Shown here: piece by piece, positions 19,128 to 28,209 of the stretch | Layout of the letters: every line of letters starts with the position of its first letter | How positions within the stretch are numbered: the first letter of the stretch is position 1 | Assembly: GCA_001898425.1 (NCBI GenBank) | Contig: MKTV01000065.1 | Span: 55,590 to 118,110 of the forward strand | DNA length: 62,521 nucleotides | Direction of reading: 5' to 3' | Source of the DNA: Rhodospirillales bacterium 69-11 | GTDB taxonomy: Bacteria; Pseudomonadota; Alphaproteobacteria; Acetobacterales; Acetobacteraceae | Position numbers and translations under genes: made by a program | The notes under the pieces: generated by a model | What the model saw: the letters and a program-made list of their open reading frames with translations, nothing else | Told to the model about the DNA's origin: nothing | Databases searched by the model: none

Positions 19128-20201
19128 GTGCCAGCAGACTCCGACGCCGCCAATCTGCGGCCCGAAGCCGAAAGCGTCGCGCTGGATTGGCCGGCGCTGC
19201 AGGCGCATCTCGCCGCCGCGGGCAAGACGCTGCAGATCGACCCGCCGCCGCGCCAGTTCGCGGGCGGGCTCGCGAACCTGAACTACCTCGTCGTGCTGGA
19301 CGGAACGCAGGCCGTATTGCGGCGTCCGCCGATGGGCGAGCTGCCCGCCGGCAGCCACGACATGGCGCGCGAGCACCGCATCCTCTCGCGCCTGCCGGAC
19401 GCGCTGCCCTTCGTGCCGCGCAGCCTGTGTTTCTGCGACGATCCCGCCGTCATCGGCCAGCGCTTCCAGATCCTGGAATACCGGCCCGGCCTCGTGATCC
19501 GGGAGCACGTGCCGCCCGATCTCGCGCACCGGCCGGAGATCGGCGACCGGCTCTCGCACGTGCTGCTCGAGACCCTGGCCGCGATCCATGCCGTGGACAC
19601 TGCCGCGATCGGGCTCGACGATCTCGGCCGGCCCGACGGGTTCCTCGTCCGCGCCGTCGCAGGCTGGCGCAAGCGCGGCCTCGCGGCGAAGGAGGACGGC
19701 ACCGAGACGCTGCACCAGGAGGTCGGCGCCTGGCTCGAACGCCACCTGGTGCCCGACGGCGCGCCCGGGCTCCTGCACAACGACTACAAGCTCAACAACA
19801 TGATCCTCGACCCCTCCGACTTCACGCCGCGCGCGGTGGTGGACTGGGACCAGGGGACGCGCGGCGACCCGCTGTTCGATTTCGCCACGCTGCTGAGCTA
19901 CTGGATCCACGCCGACGATCCGCCGGCGATGCACGACATGGCGCAGATGCCGGCTGACGAGGCCTGCCTCTGGCCGCGCCAGCAGGCGGTCGCGGAATAC
20001 GCGCGGATCACCGGCCGTGACGTGTCCGACTTCCTGTTCCATCGCGTGCTCGCGATGTACAAGCTCTCCGTGATTTTCCTGCAGCTGGGGCTGCGCTACC
20101 GGACGGGTGCGACGACCGATCCGCGCTATGCGCCGCTCAGCGGGATCGGCTCGGGGATCCTGGAATTCACCCACGAGATCGCGCAGGGACGCGCGTTCTG
20201 A
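19128..20201 (+). CDS. APH-like phosphotransferase (ACAD10/11-type kinase domain)
   Basis: GTG at 19128 follows a strong AGGAGG (19118-19123). The 357-aa product has the aminoglycoside-phosphotransferase/choline-kinase fold: catalytic loop H217-N-D219-YKLNN and the metal-binding VVDWD at D239/D241. It is not an antibiotic-resistance gene by context: the next genes encode an acyl-CoA dehydrogenase homologue and an SDR, and the APH and dehydrogenase domains are fused in animal ACAD10/ACAD11. In Pseudomonas putida an APH-like kinase (LvaA) phosphorylates 4-hydroxyvaleryl-CoA. A 4-hydroxyacyl-CoA kinase role is therefore the best inference. Confidence 0.8.
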   Translation: MPADSDAANLRPEAESVALDWPALQAHLAAAGKTLQIDPPPRQFAGGLANLNYLVVLDGTQAVLRRPPMGELPAGSHDMAREHRILSRLPDALPFVPRSLCFCDDPAVIGQRFQILEYRPGLVIREHVPPDLAHRPEIGDRLSHVLLETLAAIHAVDTAAIGLDDLGRPDGFLVRAVAGWRKRGLAAKEDGTETLHQEVGAWLERHLVPDGAPGLLHNDYKLNNMILDPSDFTPRAVVDWDQGTRGDPLFDFATLLSYWIHADDPPAMHDMAQMPADEACLWPRQQAVAEYARITGRDVSDFLFHRVLAMYKLSVIFLQLGLRYRTGATTDPRYAPLSGIGSGILEFTHEIAQGRAF

Positions 20202-20218
20202 TGCAGGCGCCACCCCCC

Positions 20219-20445
20219 GTGTCGTGGCCGGCGCAGGCCACACTCCCCGTGTCATCGCCAGGGCAGGCCATCCCCCGTGTTATGGCCGGCGCAGGCCGCC
20301 CACAGTGTCATGGCCGGCGCAGGCCGGCCCCAGTGTCATGGCCGGCGCAGGCCGGCCCCAGTGTCATGGCCGGCGCAGGCCGGCCATCCACGATTTCGTG
20401 CCGCTCGGAACGTCGTGGATGGCCGCGACAAGCGCGGCCATGACA
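20219..20445. repeat. 28-bp tandem array of palindromic repeat units
   Basis: Six direct units begin at 20219, 20249, 20277, 20305, 20333 and 20361, the last four spacings being exactly 28 nt. Each starts GTGTCATGGCCGGCGCAGG (earlier units are degenerate), and those at 20305 and 20333 are identical. The sixth continues into CATCCACGATTTCG and faces an inverted unit at 20412-20445 (GTCGTGGATGGCC...GGCCATGACAC). The array sits between the kinase and dehydrogenase genes, which otherwise look like one operon. Confidence 0.9.
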
Positions 20446-20529
20446 CGGGGTGCGCATCGATCGCCGCCACCCGCCCGACACGCCGCGCCTCGCCCGACAC
20501 GCCCCGCACCGCCCAAAGAGGAACGCCGC

Positions 20530-21695
<1,166 letters not shown>

Positions 21696-21699
<4 letters not shown>

Positions 21700-22448
21700 G
21701 CGCCCCCGATTTCGACCTGACCGGCAAGGTCGCGGTCGTCACGGGCGCCGGCCGCGGCATCGGGCGCGGCATGGCGGCCGGCCTCGCGCGGCACGGCGCC
21801 TTCGTCGTGCTGACCGGCCGCACCCGCGCGACGCTGGAAGAAGCGGCGGCGGAGATCGGCGCCAACTCCATGGTGTTCACCGCCGACGTGTCGCAGGAGG
21901 CCGACGTGCTCTCGCTGCGCGACGCCGTGCTCGCGCGCACCGGCAAGATCGACGTGCTGGTCAACAACGCCGGCGTGAACCCGATCTTCAAGGGCGTCGA
22001 ACGCACCAGCCTCGACGAGTGGCGGCACATCATCGACATCAACCTCACCGGCGTGTTCCTGTGCTGCAAGCACCTGGGCGGCGCGATGACCGAGGGCGGG
22101 TCGATCATCAACGTCTCCTCGGTCGCGGGCCATGGCGGGCTGCCGCGATCCGTCCCCTATTGCGCGTCCAAGGGCGGGGTGGAACTGCTGACCAAGGCCC
22201 TCGCGCTCGACTGGGCGAAGCGCGGCGTGCGGGTGAACACGCTGGCGCCGGGATGGGTGGACACCGACCTCACCCACGGCCTGCTCGAACACGACACCCA
22301 CGGCACCCGCCTCCTCGACCGCACCCCGCTCGGCCGCTTCGCGCGCCCGAACGACATGGCGGGCGGCGTGGTGTTCCTGGCCTCCGGCGCGTCGGCGTTC
22401 ATGACGGGCCAGAGCCTGGTGATCGACGGGGGCTGGGGCGCGGAGTAG
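21696..22448 (+). CDS. Short-chain dehydrogenase/reductase
   Basis: A 250-aa classical SDR. Residues 12-25 carry the cofactor motif VVTGAGRGIGRGMA; NNAG is at about 90. The catalytic Ser is in NVSSVAGH, and Tyr and Lys are in YCASK. The C-terminus (MTGQSLVIDGGWG) is typical of 3-oxoacyl reductases and beta-oxidation-type dehydrogenases. GTG at 21696 overlaps the upstream stop. As third gene of the kinase-dehydrogenase unit it may interconvert the hydroxy and oxo forms of the acyl-CoA being processed, by inference. Confidence 0.88.
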
Positions 22449-22460
22449 GGAGCGCGCCCC

Positions 22461-22648
22461 GTGTCATGGCCGGCGCGCGTCACTCCGTGTCATGGCAGGC
22501 GACGGCATCGGCCCCCCGCGTCATGGCCGGCGCAGGCCGGCCACCCACGACTTCGGGCGGCACCTGCAAGTCGTGGATGGCCGCGACAAGCGCGGCCATG
22601 ACACGAGAGCCACGAGCGGCCATGACACGAGGGCCACGCGCGGCCATG
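22461..22648. repeat. Palindromic repeat cluster after the SDR gene
   Basis: Partial forward units at 22461 and 22487 precede a full forward unit at about 22519-22555 (GTCATGGCCGGCGCAGGCC, then GGCCACCCACGACTTCG). An inverted unit at 22570-22603 follows, then two partial inverted copies (AGCGGCCATGACACGAG) to 22648. It lies between convergent genes (SDR and deaminase), where it could act as a bidirectional terminator. Confidence 0.8.
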
Positions 22649-22664
22649 GAATGTGAGGTGCGCC

Positions 22665-23159
22665 CTACCGGTTGAACTGCTCGTCCTTCGGCACGTCCGC
22701 GTCGGGCGGCACGTAGAGCGACGCGCATTCCGCGACCAGCAGCCCGCCCTCCAGCACCAGGTCGTCGCGGAACGCGTCGCGGATGAAGTCCACCGTGTCG
22801 AGGTGCCGGTCCTCGAAATACATCCGGTGCACGTCCTCGCGCCCGGCGCCGAAGACGATCCGCCCGATCTTGCCCCAGATCGAGGCCATCGTGCACATCC
22901 CGCACGGCTGCAGCGTCGAGTACAGCGTGGCGCCGCGGAACTCGTGCGTGCGCAGGCGCTCCCCGGCGCGGCGCATCGTGACGATCTCGGCATGCGCCGT
23001 GGGGTCGTATCGCGCGTCGACCTCGTTGAACCCCTCGGCAATCAGCGTGCCGTCCCGCACGATCACGACGCCGATCGGGTTCGCCCCCTCGGTCGCCTCG
23101 GCCTGCCGCGCCAGCGCGATCGCGCGGCGCATCCATTTCTCGTCGTCACGGTCCGGCAT
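22665..23159 (-). CDS. Nucleoside/guanine deaminase-like protein
   Basis: A zinc-dependent cytidine/deoxycytidylate-deaminase-fold enzyme that probably deaminates a purine or related base in the cytoplasm. The start at 23159 has GGAGG six nucleotides upstream and gives 164 aa. The zinc site and proton shuttle are complete: H56-A-E58 and P-C86-GM-C89. The C-terminal part (REDVHRMYFEDRHLDTVDF) resembles guanine-deaminase-type members more than tRNA-adenosine deaminase, but the substrate is not certain. It diverges from the thiolase gene. Confidence 0.8.
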   Translation of the reverse strand: MPDRDDEKWMRRAIALARQAEATEGANPIGVVIVRDGTLIAEGFNEVDARYDPTAHAEIVTMRRAGERLRTHEFRGATLYSTLQPCGMCTMASIWGKIGRIVFGAGREDVHRMYFEDRHLDTVDFIRDAFRDDLVLEGGLLVAECASLYVPPDADVPKDEQFNR

Positions 23160-23238
23160 GCGTGTCCTCCATGCATCGCATGAAGGGCAGGGGAGACGCG
23201 CTGCAACCCTGTTCACCGCATCATGACGGGCCCAGTTT

Positions 23239-23256
23239 ACATGACGATCGTAATGT
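23239..23256. promoter_or_regulatory. 18-bp palindromic operator candidate upstream of the thiolase gene
   Basis: ACATGACGATCGTAATGT is an inverted repeat over all 18 bases except one mismatched pair (G23243 with A23252), centred on ACGATCGT. It lies 47 nt before the thiolase start and 80 nt from the divergent deaminase start, in an AT-richer patch. Size and symmetry suit a TetR-type repressor, the class that often controls acyl-CoA genes. No TetR gene is in the window. Confidence 0.5.
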
Positions 23257-23302
23257 CTTACGCGTTGTCCTACGTTCCGGGACGCGCAGACAGGAGACGC
23301 CA

Positions 23303-24475
23303 ATGACCGAAGCCTGCATCGTCGGCTGGGCCCACTCGCCGTTCGGCAAGCTCGAGGACCCCGATATCGAATCCCTGATCGGGCGCGTCGCTGGCGCCGC
23401 CATCGCCGATGCCGGCGTGGCGGCGCACGACATCGACGCGACGTTCGTCAGCCTGTTCAACAACGGCTTCTCGGCGCAGGACTTCCCCGCCTCGCTCGTC
23501 TTGCAGCACGTCCCGGAGATGCGGTTCAAGCCGATCACGCGGTACGAGAACGCCTGCGCCTCCGGCTCCGCCGCGGTGTACGGGGCGCGCGACTTCCTGC
23601 TGTCGGGGCGCGGCAAGTTCGCGCTGGTGATCGGCGTCGAGAAGATGACCGCGACCGGCGGCAAGGAGGTGGGCGACATCCTGCTCAAGGCCTCCTACCA
23701 GAAGGAGGAAGCGGACATTCCCGCCGGGTTCGCCGGCGTCTTCGGCCGCATCGCGGAGAAGTATTTCCAGCGCTACGGCGACCAGTCCGACGCGCTCGCC
23801 GCGATTGCGGCGAAGAACCACAAGAACGGCGTCGAGAACCCGTTCGCGCAGATGCGCAAGGACCTGGGCTACGAGTTCTGCCGCGCGGTCTCCGACAAGA
23901 ACCCGTACGTCGCACCGCCGTTGAAGCGCACCGACTGCTCGCTGGTGTCGGACGGCGCCGCGGCCCTGGTGCTGGCCGACGAGGAGACCGCGAAGGCGTT
24001 GGGCAAGGCCGTGCGCTTCCGTGCCGCCGTGCAGGTGAACGACTACCTGCCGATCAGCAAGCGCGACATCACCCAGTTCGAGGGTGCGCGCGAGGCGTGG
24101 TCCCGCGCGCTCGCCGCCGCGGATCGCAAGCTGGAAGACCTGTCCTTCGTGGAATCGCATGACTGCTTCACCATCGCCGAACTCCTGGAATACGAGGCGA
24201 TGGGGCTGACCGCGCCGGGGCAGGGCGCGCGCGCCGTGCTCGAGGGCTGGACCGCGAAGGACGGCAAGCTGCCGGTGAACGTCTCCGGCGGGCTGAAGGC
24301 GAAGGGCCACCCGATCGGCGCGACCGGCGTGTCCATGCACGCGATCACCGCGATGCAGCTCACCGGCCAGGCGCCGGCTGGCATGCAGTTGCCGAAGGCG
24401 GATCTGGGCGCGGTGTTCAACATGGGCGGCGCCGCGGTGGCCAATTACGTGTCGATCCTCGAGCCGGTCCGGTAA
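23303..24475 (+). CDS. SCP2-type thiolase / acetyl-CoA acetyltransferase
   Basis: ATG at 23303 with CAGGAG six nucleotides upstream gives 390 aa. The nucleophilic Cys is C85 in NACASGSAAVYGA, and GHPIGATG carries His336. The C-terminal motif is FNMGGAAVANY instead of the CxGGG of classical thiolases, placing it with SCP2/SCPx-type thiolases that cleave 3-oxoacyl-CoA, often branched or cyclic. It would be the terminal step for products of the neighbouring dehydrogenases. Expression may be controlled from the palindrome at 23239. Confidence 0.88.
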   Translation: MTEACIVGWAHSPFGKLEDPDIESLIGRVAGAAIADAGVAAHDIDATFVSLFNNGFSAQDFPASLVLQHVPEMRFKPITRYENACASGSAAVYGARDFLLSGRGKFALVIGVEKMTATGGKEVGDILLKASYQKEEADIPAGFAGVFGRIAEKYFQRYGDQSDALAAIAAKNHKNGVENPFAQMRKDLGYEFCRAVSDKNPYVAPPLKRTDCSLVSDGAAALVLADEETAKALGKAVRFRAAVQVNDYLPISKRDITQFEGAREAWSRALAAADRKLEDLSFVESHDCFTIAELLEYEAMGLTAPGQGARAVLEGWTAKDGKLPVNVSGGLKAKGHPIGATGVSMHAITAMQLTGQAPAGMQLPKADLGAVFNMGGAAVANYVSILEPVR

Positions 24476-24566
24476 GGGGCGAGGACGCGGCGGGCTGGGG
24501 CGCGCCGGCTGACGGCTGCTGCGGGCTGGCAAGTGCGGCGGGCTGGCGGGTGCCGGGGAACGAGAA

Positions 24567-24740
24567 GTCGTGGATGGCCGGCCTGCGCCGGCCATGACAC
24601 GGGGGAGGCTCGGCCGGCGTGACACGGGGCCCCACGGCCGGCCATGGCACGGGGCCGCGGCCGACCATGGCACGGGGCTCCATGGCCGGCCACGACCCCT
24701 CAGTGTCATGGCCGCCGAAGGGCGGCCATCCACGACTTCG
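24567..24740. repeat. Palindromic repeat cluster after the thiolase gene
   Basis: An inverted unit (24567-24600, GTCGTGGATGGCCGG, then CCTGCGCCGGCCATGACAC) is followed by four partial units (GACACGGGGC, then GGCCGGCCATGGCAC) to about 24695 and a forward unit at 24703-24740 ending CATCCACGACTTCG. Inverted-then-forward order is the reverse of the other clusters. The rest of the 24476-24911 gap is GC-rich with no recognisable gene. Confidence 0.8.
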
Positions 24741-24911
24741 GTCGCGCCCACCCTTCTCCGAGCGCATCCGTGTCACCCCTTCCGTACCCGCGGCGCGTCC
24801 CCCCTCCGTACCCCGCGGCGCGCCCTTTCGCACGCGCGGCACGTCGGCCCATGACGGCCCGCACCCGACCGGCTACTCTCCTGGCGTGACCACCGACCTC
24901 AGGAGGCGTCT

Positions 24912-26459
24912 CTGATCCCGACGGCCAATCTCGCCGACCTGCTGCTGCAGACCGCGCGCCGCGTGCCCGATCGGCCGGCGCTGATCTGGCGTGACACGAC
25001 CTGGAGCTGGGCGGAGCTCACGCGCCGCGTCCAGGCGGCGGCGGGGGCGCTGCGCGCACACGGGGTCCAGCACGGTGACCGCATCCTGCTGCACGCGCGC
25101 AACTCGAACGCCGTGTTGGAGACGATGTTCGCCTCCTGGATGATCGGCGCGACCTGGGTGCCGACCAATTTCCGCCTGACCCCGCCCGAGGTCGCCTATC
25201 TCGCGCAATCCTCCGGTGCGGCGGTCCACATCTTCGACAGCGCCTTCCCCGACCATGCCGCCGCCGCCCGCGCGGAGAACCCGGCCTGCCGGCTGGAGAT
25301 CGCGATCGGGGAGGGGGCGCTGACCTGGGAGGCGCTGGCCGCGCATCCCGACCCCGTCACCCGGTCGGTCGACGTGGATCGCGACCATCCCGCCTGGTTC
25401 TTCTACACCTCGGGCACCACCGGCCGGCCCAAGGCGGGCGTGCTGACGCATGGGCAGATGAATTATGTCGTCTGCAACCATCTCTGCGACCTGATGCCTG
25501 GGACCACCGAACAGGACGTGTCCCTCGTGGTGGCGCCGCTGTCGCATGGCGCCGGCGTGCATGCGCTGCCGCAGGTCGCCCGCGGTGCCGCCAGCGTGCT
25601 GCTGCCCAGCGAGCGCCTCGACTGCGAGGAGGCGTGGCGCCTGGTGGAGCGGCACCGCGTGACGAACATGTTCACCGTGCCCACCATCCTGACCATGCTG
25701 ACGCGGCACGAGTCGGTGGATCGCACCGACCATTCCTCCCTGCGCTACGTGATCTATGCGGGCGCGCCGATGTACCGCGCCGACCAGGTGCATGCGCTGC
25801 GCAAGCTCGGCCGCGTGCTGGTGCAGTATTTCGGACTGGGGGAGGTCACCGGCAACATCACCATCCTCCGTCCCGACCAGCACAGCGAGGACGATGCGGA
25901 GACCCCGGTCGGCAGTTGCGGGGTGCCGCGCGTCGGCATGACGGTCGCGATCCTGGACGAGGCGGGACAGGAAGTCCCCGCCGGCACCACGGGCGAGCTG
26001 TGCGTGCGCGGGCCCGGCGTGTTCGCGGGCTATCACGGCAACCCCGACGCGACCGAGGCCGCGTTCCGCCACGGCTGGTTCCACACCGGCGATCTCGGCC
26101 ACATGGACGCGCGCGGGTTCTTCTACATCACCGGCCGCGCCTCCGACATGTACATCTCCGGCGGCTCCAACGTGTATCCGCGCGAGATCGAGGAGGCGCT
26201 GCTGCTGCATCCCGCCGTGCGGGAGGCCTGTGTGCTGGGCGTGCCGCACGAGAAATGGGGCGAGACCGGCGTTGCCGTGCTGGTGCTGGAGGAGGGGGCG
26301 CAGGTCGGCGATGCGGAGCTGCTGGCACATCTCGATGGCCGGCTCGCCAAGTACAAATGGCCGACCCGCTTCGCGTTCTGGTCGGAGCTGCCGAAGTCGG
26401 GCTACGGCAAGGTCACGAAGCGGGACGTGCGCCGGCTGCTGGACGAAGGCGCGGGCTGA
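24912..26459 (+). CDS. Acyl-CoA synthetase (AMP-forming), probably with a non-canonical start codon
   Basis: It activates a carboxylic acid to its CoA thioester through an acyl-adenylate. ATP motifs are YTSGTTGRPKAGVLTHGQ and the C-terminal GGSNVYPREIEE. The family N-terminus (NLADLLLQTARRVPDRPALI) extends in frame upstream of the first usual start, GTG at 24963. Tracing back, no ATG, GTG or TTG is available next to the strong AGGAGG at 24901-24906; only CTG (24912, five nucleotides away) or ATC (24915) fits. I place the start at CTG, giving 515 aa; a mutated or misread start is the alternative. Confidence 0.85.
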   Translation: MIPTANLADLLLQTARRVPDRPALIWRDTTWSWAELTRRVQAAAGALRAHGVQHGDRILLHARNSNAVLETMFASWMIGATWVPTNFRLTPPEVAYLAQSSGAAVHIFDSAFPDHAAAARAENPACRLEIAIGEGALTWEALAAHPDPVTRSVDVDRDHPAWFFYTSGTTGRPKAGVLTHGQMNYVVCNHLCDLMPGTTEQDVSLVVAPLSHGAGVHALPQVARGAASVLLPSERLDCEEAWRLVERHRVTNMFTVPTILTMLTRHESVDRTDHSSLRYVIYAGAPMYRADQVHALRKLGRVLVQYFGLGEVTGNITILRPDQHSEDDAETPVGSCGVPRVGMTVAILDEAGQEVPAGTTGELCVRGPGVFAGYHGNPDATEAAFRHGWFHTGDLGHMDARGFFYITGRASDMYISGGSNVYPREIEEALLLHPAVREACVLGVPHEKWGETGVAVLVLEEGAQVGDAELLAHLDGRLAKYKWPTRFAFWSELPKSGYGKVTKRDVRRLLDEGAG

Positions 26460-26484
26460 GGCGCATTAGGCGCTCGTTGCGCCT
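26459..26484 (+). terminator. Hairpin at the end of the acyl-CoA synthetase gene
   Basis: AGGCGC (26468-26473) pairs with GCGCCT (26479-26484) around a five-base loop. An alternative 5' arm, AGGCGCA at 26459-26465, overlaps the stop codon and can pair with TGCGCCT (26478-26484). No T-run follows. Position suggests a terminator or 3'-end stabiliser. Confidence 0.4.
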
Positions 26485-26544
26485 GATGGGATGCGGCGCG
26501 TGGTCCACCGGGTCGGGGGCGGCCACGCGGATCGACCGACGTCA

Positions 26545-26578
26545 GTCGTGGATGGCCGGCCTTCGCCGGCCATGACAC
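26545..26578. repeat. Single inverted palindromic repeat unit
   Basis: GTCGTGGATGGCCGGCC, then TTCGCCGGCCATGACAC, is one complete unit in the convergent gap between the acyl-CoA synthetase and alcohol dehydrogenase genes. No further full copy is seen until 49.7 kb. Confidence 0.8.
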
Positions 26579-26598
26579 GAAGGGTTCGACCGCCGCAA

Positions 26599-27672
26599 TC
26601 ACGGCGTGATCGCGACCTTCAGCACGCCGTCGCGCTGGTGGCTGAACAGGTCGTAGGCCGTCTCGATGTCGTCCAGCTTGAAGCGGTGCGTCACCAGCGG
26701 CTTCAGGTCCACCCGCCCGCCGGCGATCACGCTCATCAGCCGGCGCATGCGCTCCTTCCCGCCGGGGCACAGCGTCGTGACGATCTTCAGGTCCGCGAGC
26801 CCCGCGGCGAACGGCCCGATCGGGATCGTCAGGTCGCGCGAGTAGACGCCGAGGCTCGACAGCGTTCCGCCCGGGCGCAGCACGCGGAGCGCCGCCTCGA
26901 AGGTGGGCTGGGTGCCGAGCGCCTCGATGGCGACGTCGACTCCGCGGCCGTTGGTGAGGCGCATGATTTCCGCGACCGGGTCCACCGACTTGAAGTCGAT
27001 GACGTGATCGGCGCCCATCCGCCGCGCGACCTCCATCCGCGCGGGCACCGCGTCCACCGCGATGATCGTGGTCGCGCCGGACAGCCGCGCGCCGGCGGTC
27101 GCGCACAGCCCGATCGGGCCTTGCGCGAACACCGCGACGGTGTCGCCGATCCGCACATGCCCGCTCTCGGCGCCGGAGAAGCCGGTGGACATGATGTCGG
27201 GGCACATCAGCACCTGCTCGTCGGTCAGGCCGTCCGGCACGGGCGCCAGGTTCGCCATCGCGTCGGGAACCAGCAGGTATTCCGCCTGGCAGCCGTCGAT
27301 CGTGTTGCCGAACTTCCAGCCGCCGATCGCCTTGAAGCCGGACGGCGTGTCCGGCCCGTCCTGGCTGGCGCAGCCGCACAGGCACGCCTCGGACGTGCCG
27401 GACGGCGTGATGGCGCCGGCGATCACGCGCTGTCCTTCGCGGAAGCCGGACACGGCGGAGCCGAGTTTGGCGATGACGCCGACCGGCTCGTGCCCGACGG
27501 TCAGGCCGGGCCGGACCGGGTATTCGCCCTTCAGGATGTGGACGTCGGTGCCGCAGATCGTCGTCGTGGTGACGCGCAGCACCGCGTCCAGCGGGCCGGG
27601 ATCGGGGATCGGCTTCTCGTCCAGCACGATGCGGTTCGGTTCCACGAAGATCGCGGCTTTCATCTTCGGCAT
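26599..27672 (-). CDS. Zinc-dependent (secondary) alcohol dehydrogenase
   Basis: A medium-chain dehydrogenase of 357 aa, started at 27672 where GGAGGG lies just upstream. Catalytic zinc ligands are Cys40 (TICGTDVH), the His in VGHEPVG and an Asp in MCPDIMSTGFSGAE. That last segment, together with GWKFGNTIDG, resembles the Thermoanaerobacter brockii secondary-alcohol (isopropanol) dehydrogenase group, where Asp replaces the second Cys. The Rossmann domain follows (VFAQGPIGLCATAGARLSG). It probably oxidises or reduces a secondary alcohol or ketone; the substrate is unknown. Confidence 0.85.
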   Translation of the reverse strand: MPKMKAAIFVEPNRIVLDEKPIPDPGPLDAVLRVTTTTICGTDVHILKGEYPVRPGLTVGHEPVGVIAKLGSAVSGFREGQRVIAGAITPSGTSEACLCGCASQDGPDTPSGFKAIGGWKFGNTIDGCQAEYLLVPDAMANLAPVPDGLTDEQVLMCPDIMSTGFSGAESGHVRIGDTVAVFAQGPIGLCATAGARLSGATTIIAVDAVPARMEVARRMGADHVIDFKSVDPVAEIMRLTNGRGVDVAIEALGTQPTFEAALRVLRPGGTLSSLGVYSRDLTIPIGPFAAGLADLKIVTTLCPGGKERMRRLMSVIAGGRVDLKPLVTHRFKLDDIETAYDLFSHQRDGVLKVAITP

Positions 27673-27781
27673 GGGGCCCTCCATGAAGGATGCCCCCCAC
27701 CCATCCGGCATTCGCGCGCGGCCGGCATTGATCCAGGGCAATGGCCGGGAGAAAACTGGCGCACGAGATGGAGAGACTGCG

Positions 27782-28147
27782 ATGGCCGATCCCGTCGACC
27801 CGGCTGCGATCACCGAATATCACGCGCATGTCTACTACGACGCGGTGAGCCGGCCCCGCGCCGCCGCGCTGCGCGAGTGGGTGGAGCAGCGCTTCCCCGG
27901 CGTCCGCATGGGCCGCTGGCACGACGTGCCGGTCGGCCCGCACCCCTGCGCGATGTACCAGATCGCCTTCAAGCCGGACCTGTTCCCGACCCTCGCCCCG
28001 TTCCTGCTGCTCAACCGGCAGGGGCTGACCGTGCTGCTGCACCCCGAATCGGGCCGGCCGCGGGACGATCACACCCTGCATGCCGCCTGGATGGGGCAGG
28101 TCCTGAAGCTGCGGACCGCGATCCTGCCCGAGACCGACGCCGCGTGA
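27782..28147 (+). CDS. DOPA 4,5-dioxygenase family protein
   Basis: ATG at 27782, six nucleotides after GGAGAG, gives 121 aa, the size of DOPA-dioxygenase-like proteins. Family marks are the His-containing EYHAHVYYD near the N-terminus, GPHPCAMYQIAF in the middle and LLNRQGLTVLLHPESG, with DDHTLHAAWMG at the end; the conserved His residues probably bind iron. Characterised members cleave extradiol bonds in catechols, but most bacterial members have no known substrate. It is divergent from the alcohol dehydrogenase and 62 nt from the FMN dehydrogenase. Confidence 0.85.
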   Translation: MADPVDPAAITEYHAHVYYDAVSRPRAAALREWVEQRFPGVRMGRWHDVPVGPHPCAMYQIAFKPDLFPTLAPFLLLNRQGLTVLLHPESGRPRDDHTLHAAWMGQVLKLRTAILPETDAA

Positions 28148-28209
28148 CCTGACAAGCGGCACGTTCCGGCGTAGCGTTCGTGACAGAAGGAAGACTACCG
28201 GGGGAAACG

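Noticed and set aside
19128-20201. Aminoglycoside resistance gene
   Set aside because: The fold is shared, but the gene is coupled to acyl-CoA genes and corresponds to the ACAD10/11-type kinase domain. There is no resistance context.
20219-20398. Regular 28-bp repeats resembling a CRISPR array
   Set aside because: The units are directly abutting with no unique spacers, are self-palindromic, and match the dispersed intergenic repeat family. No cas gene is present.
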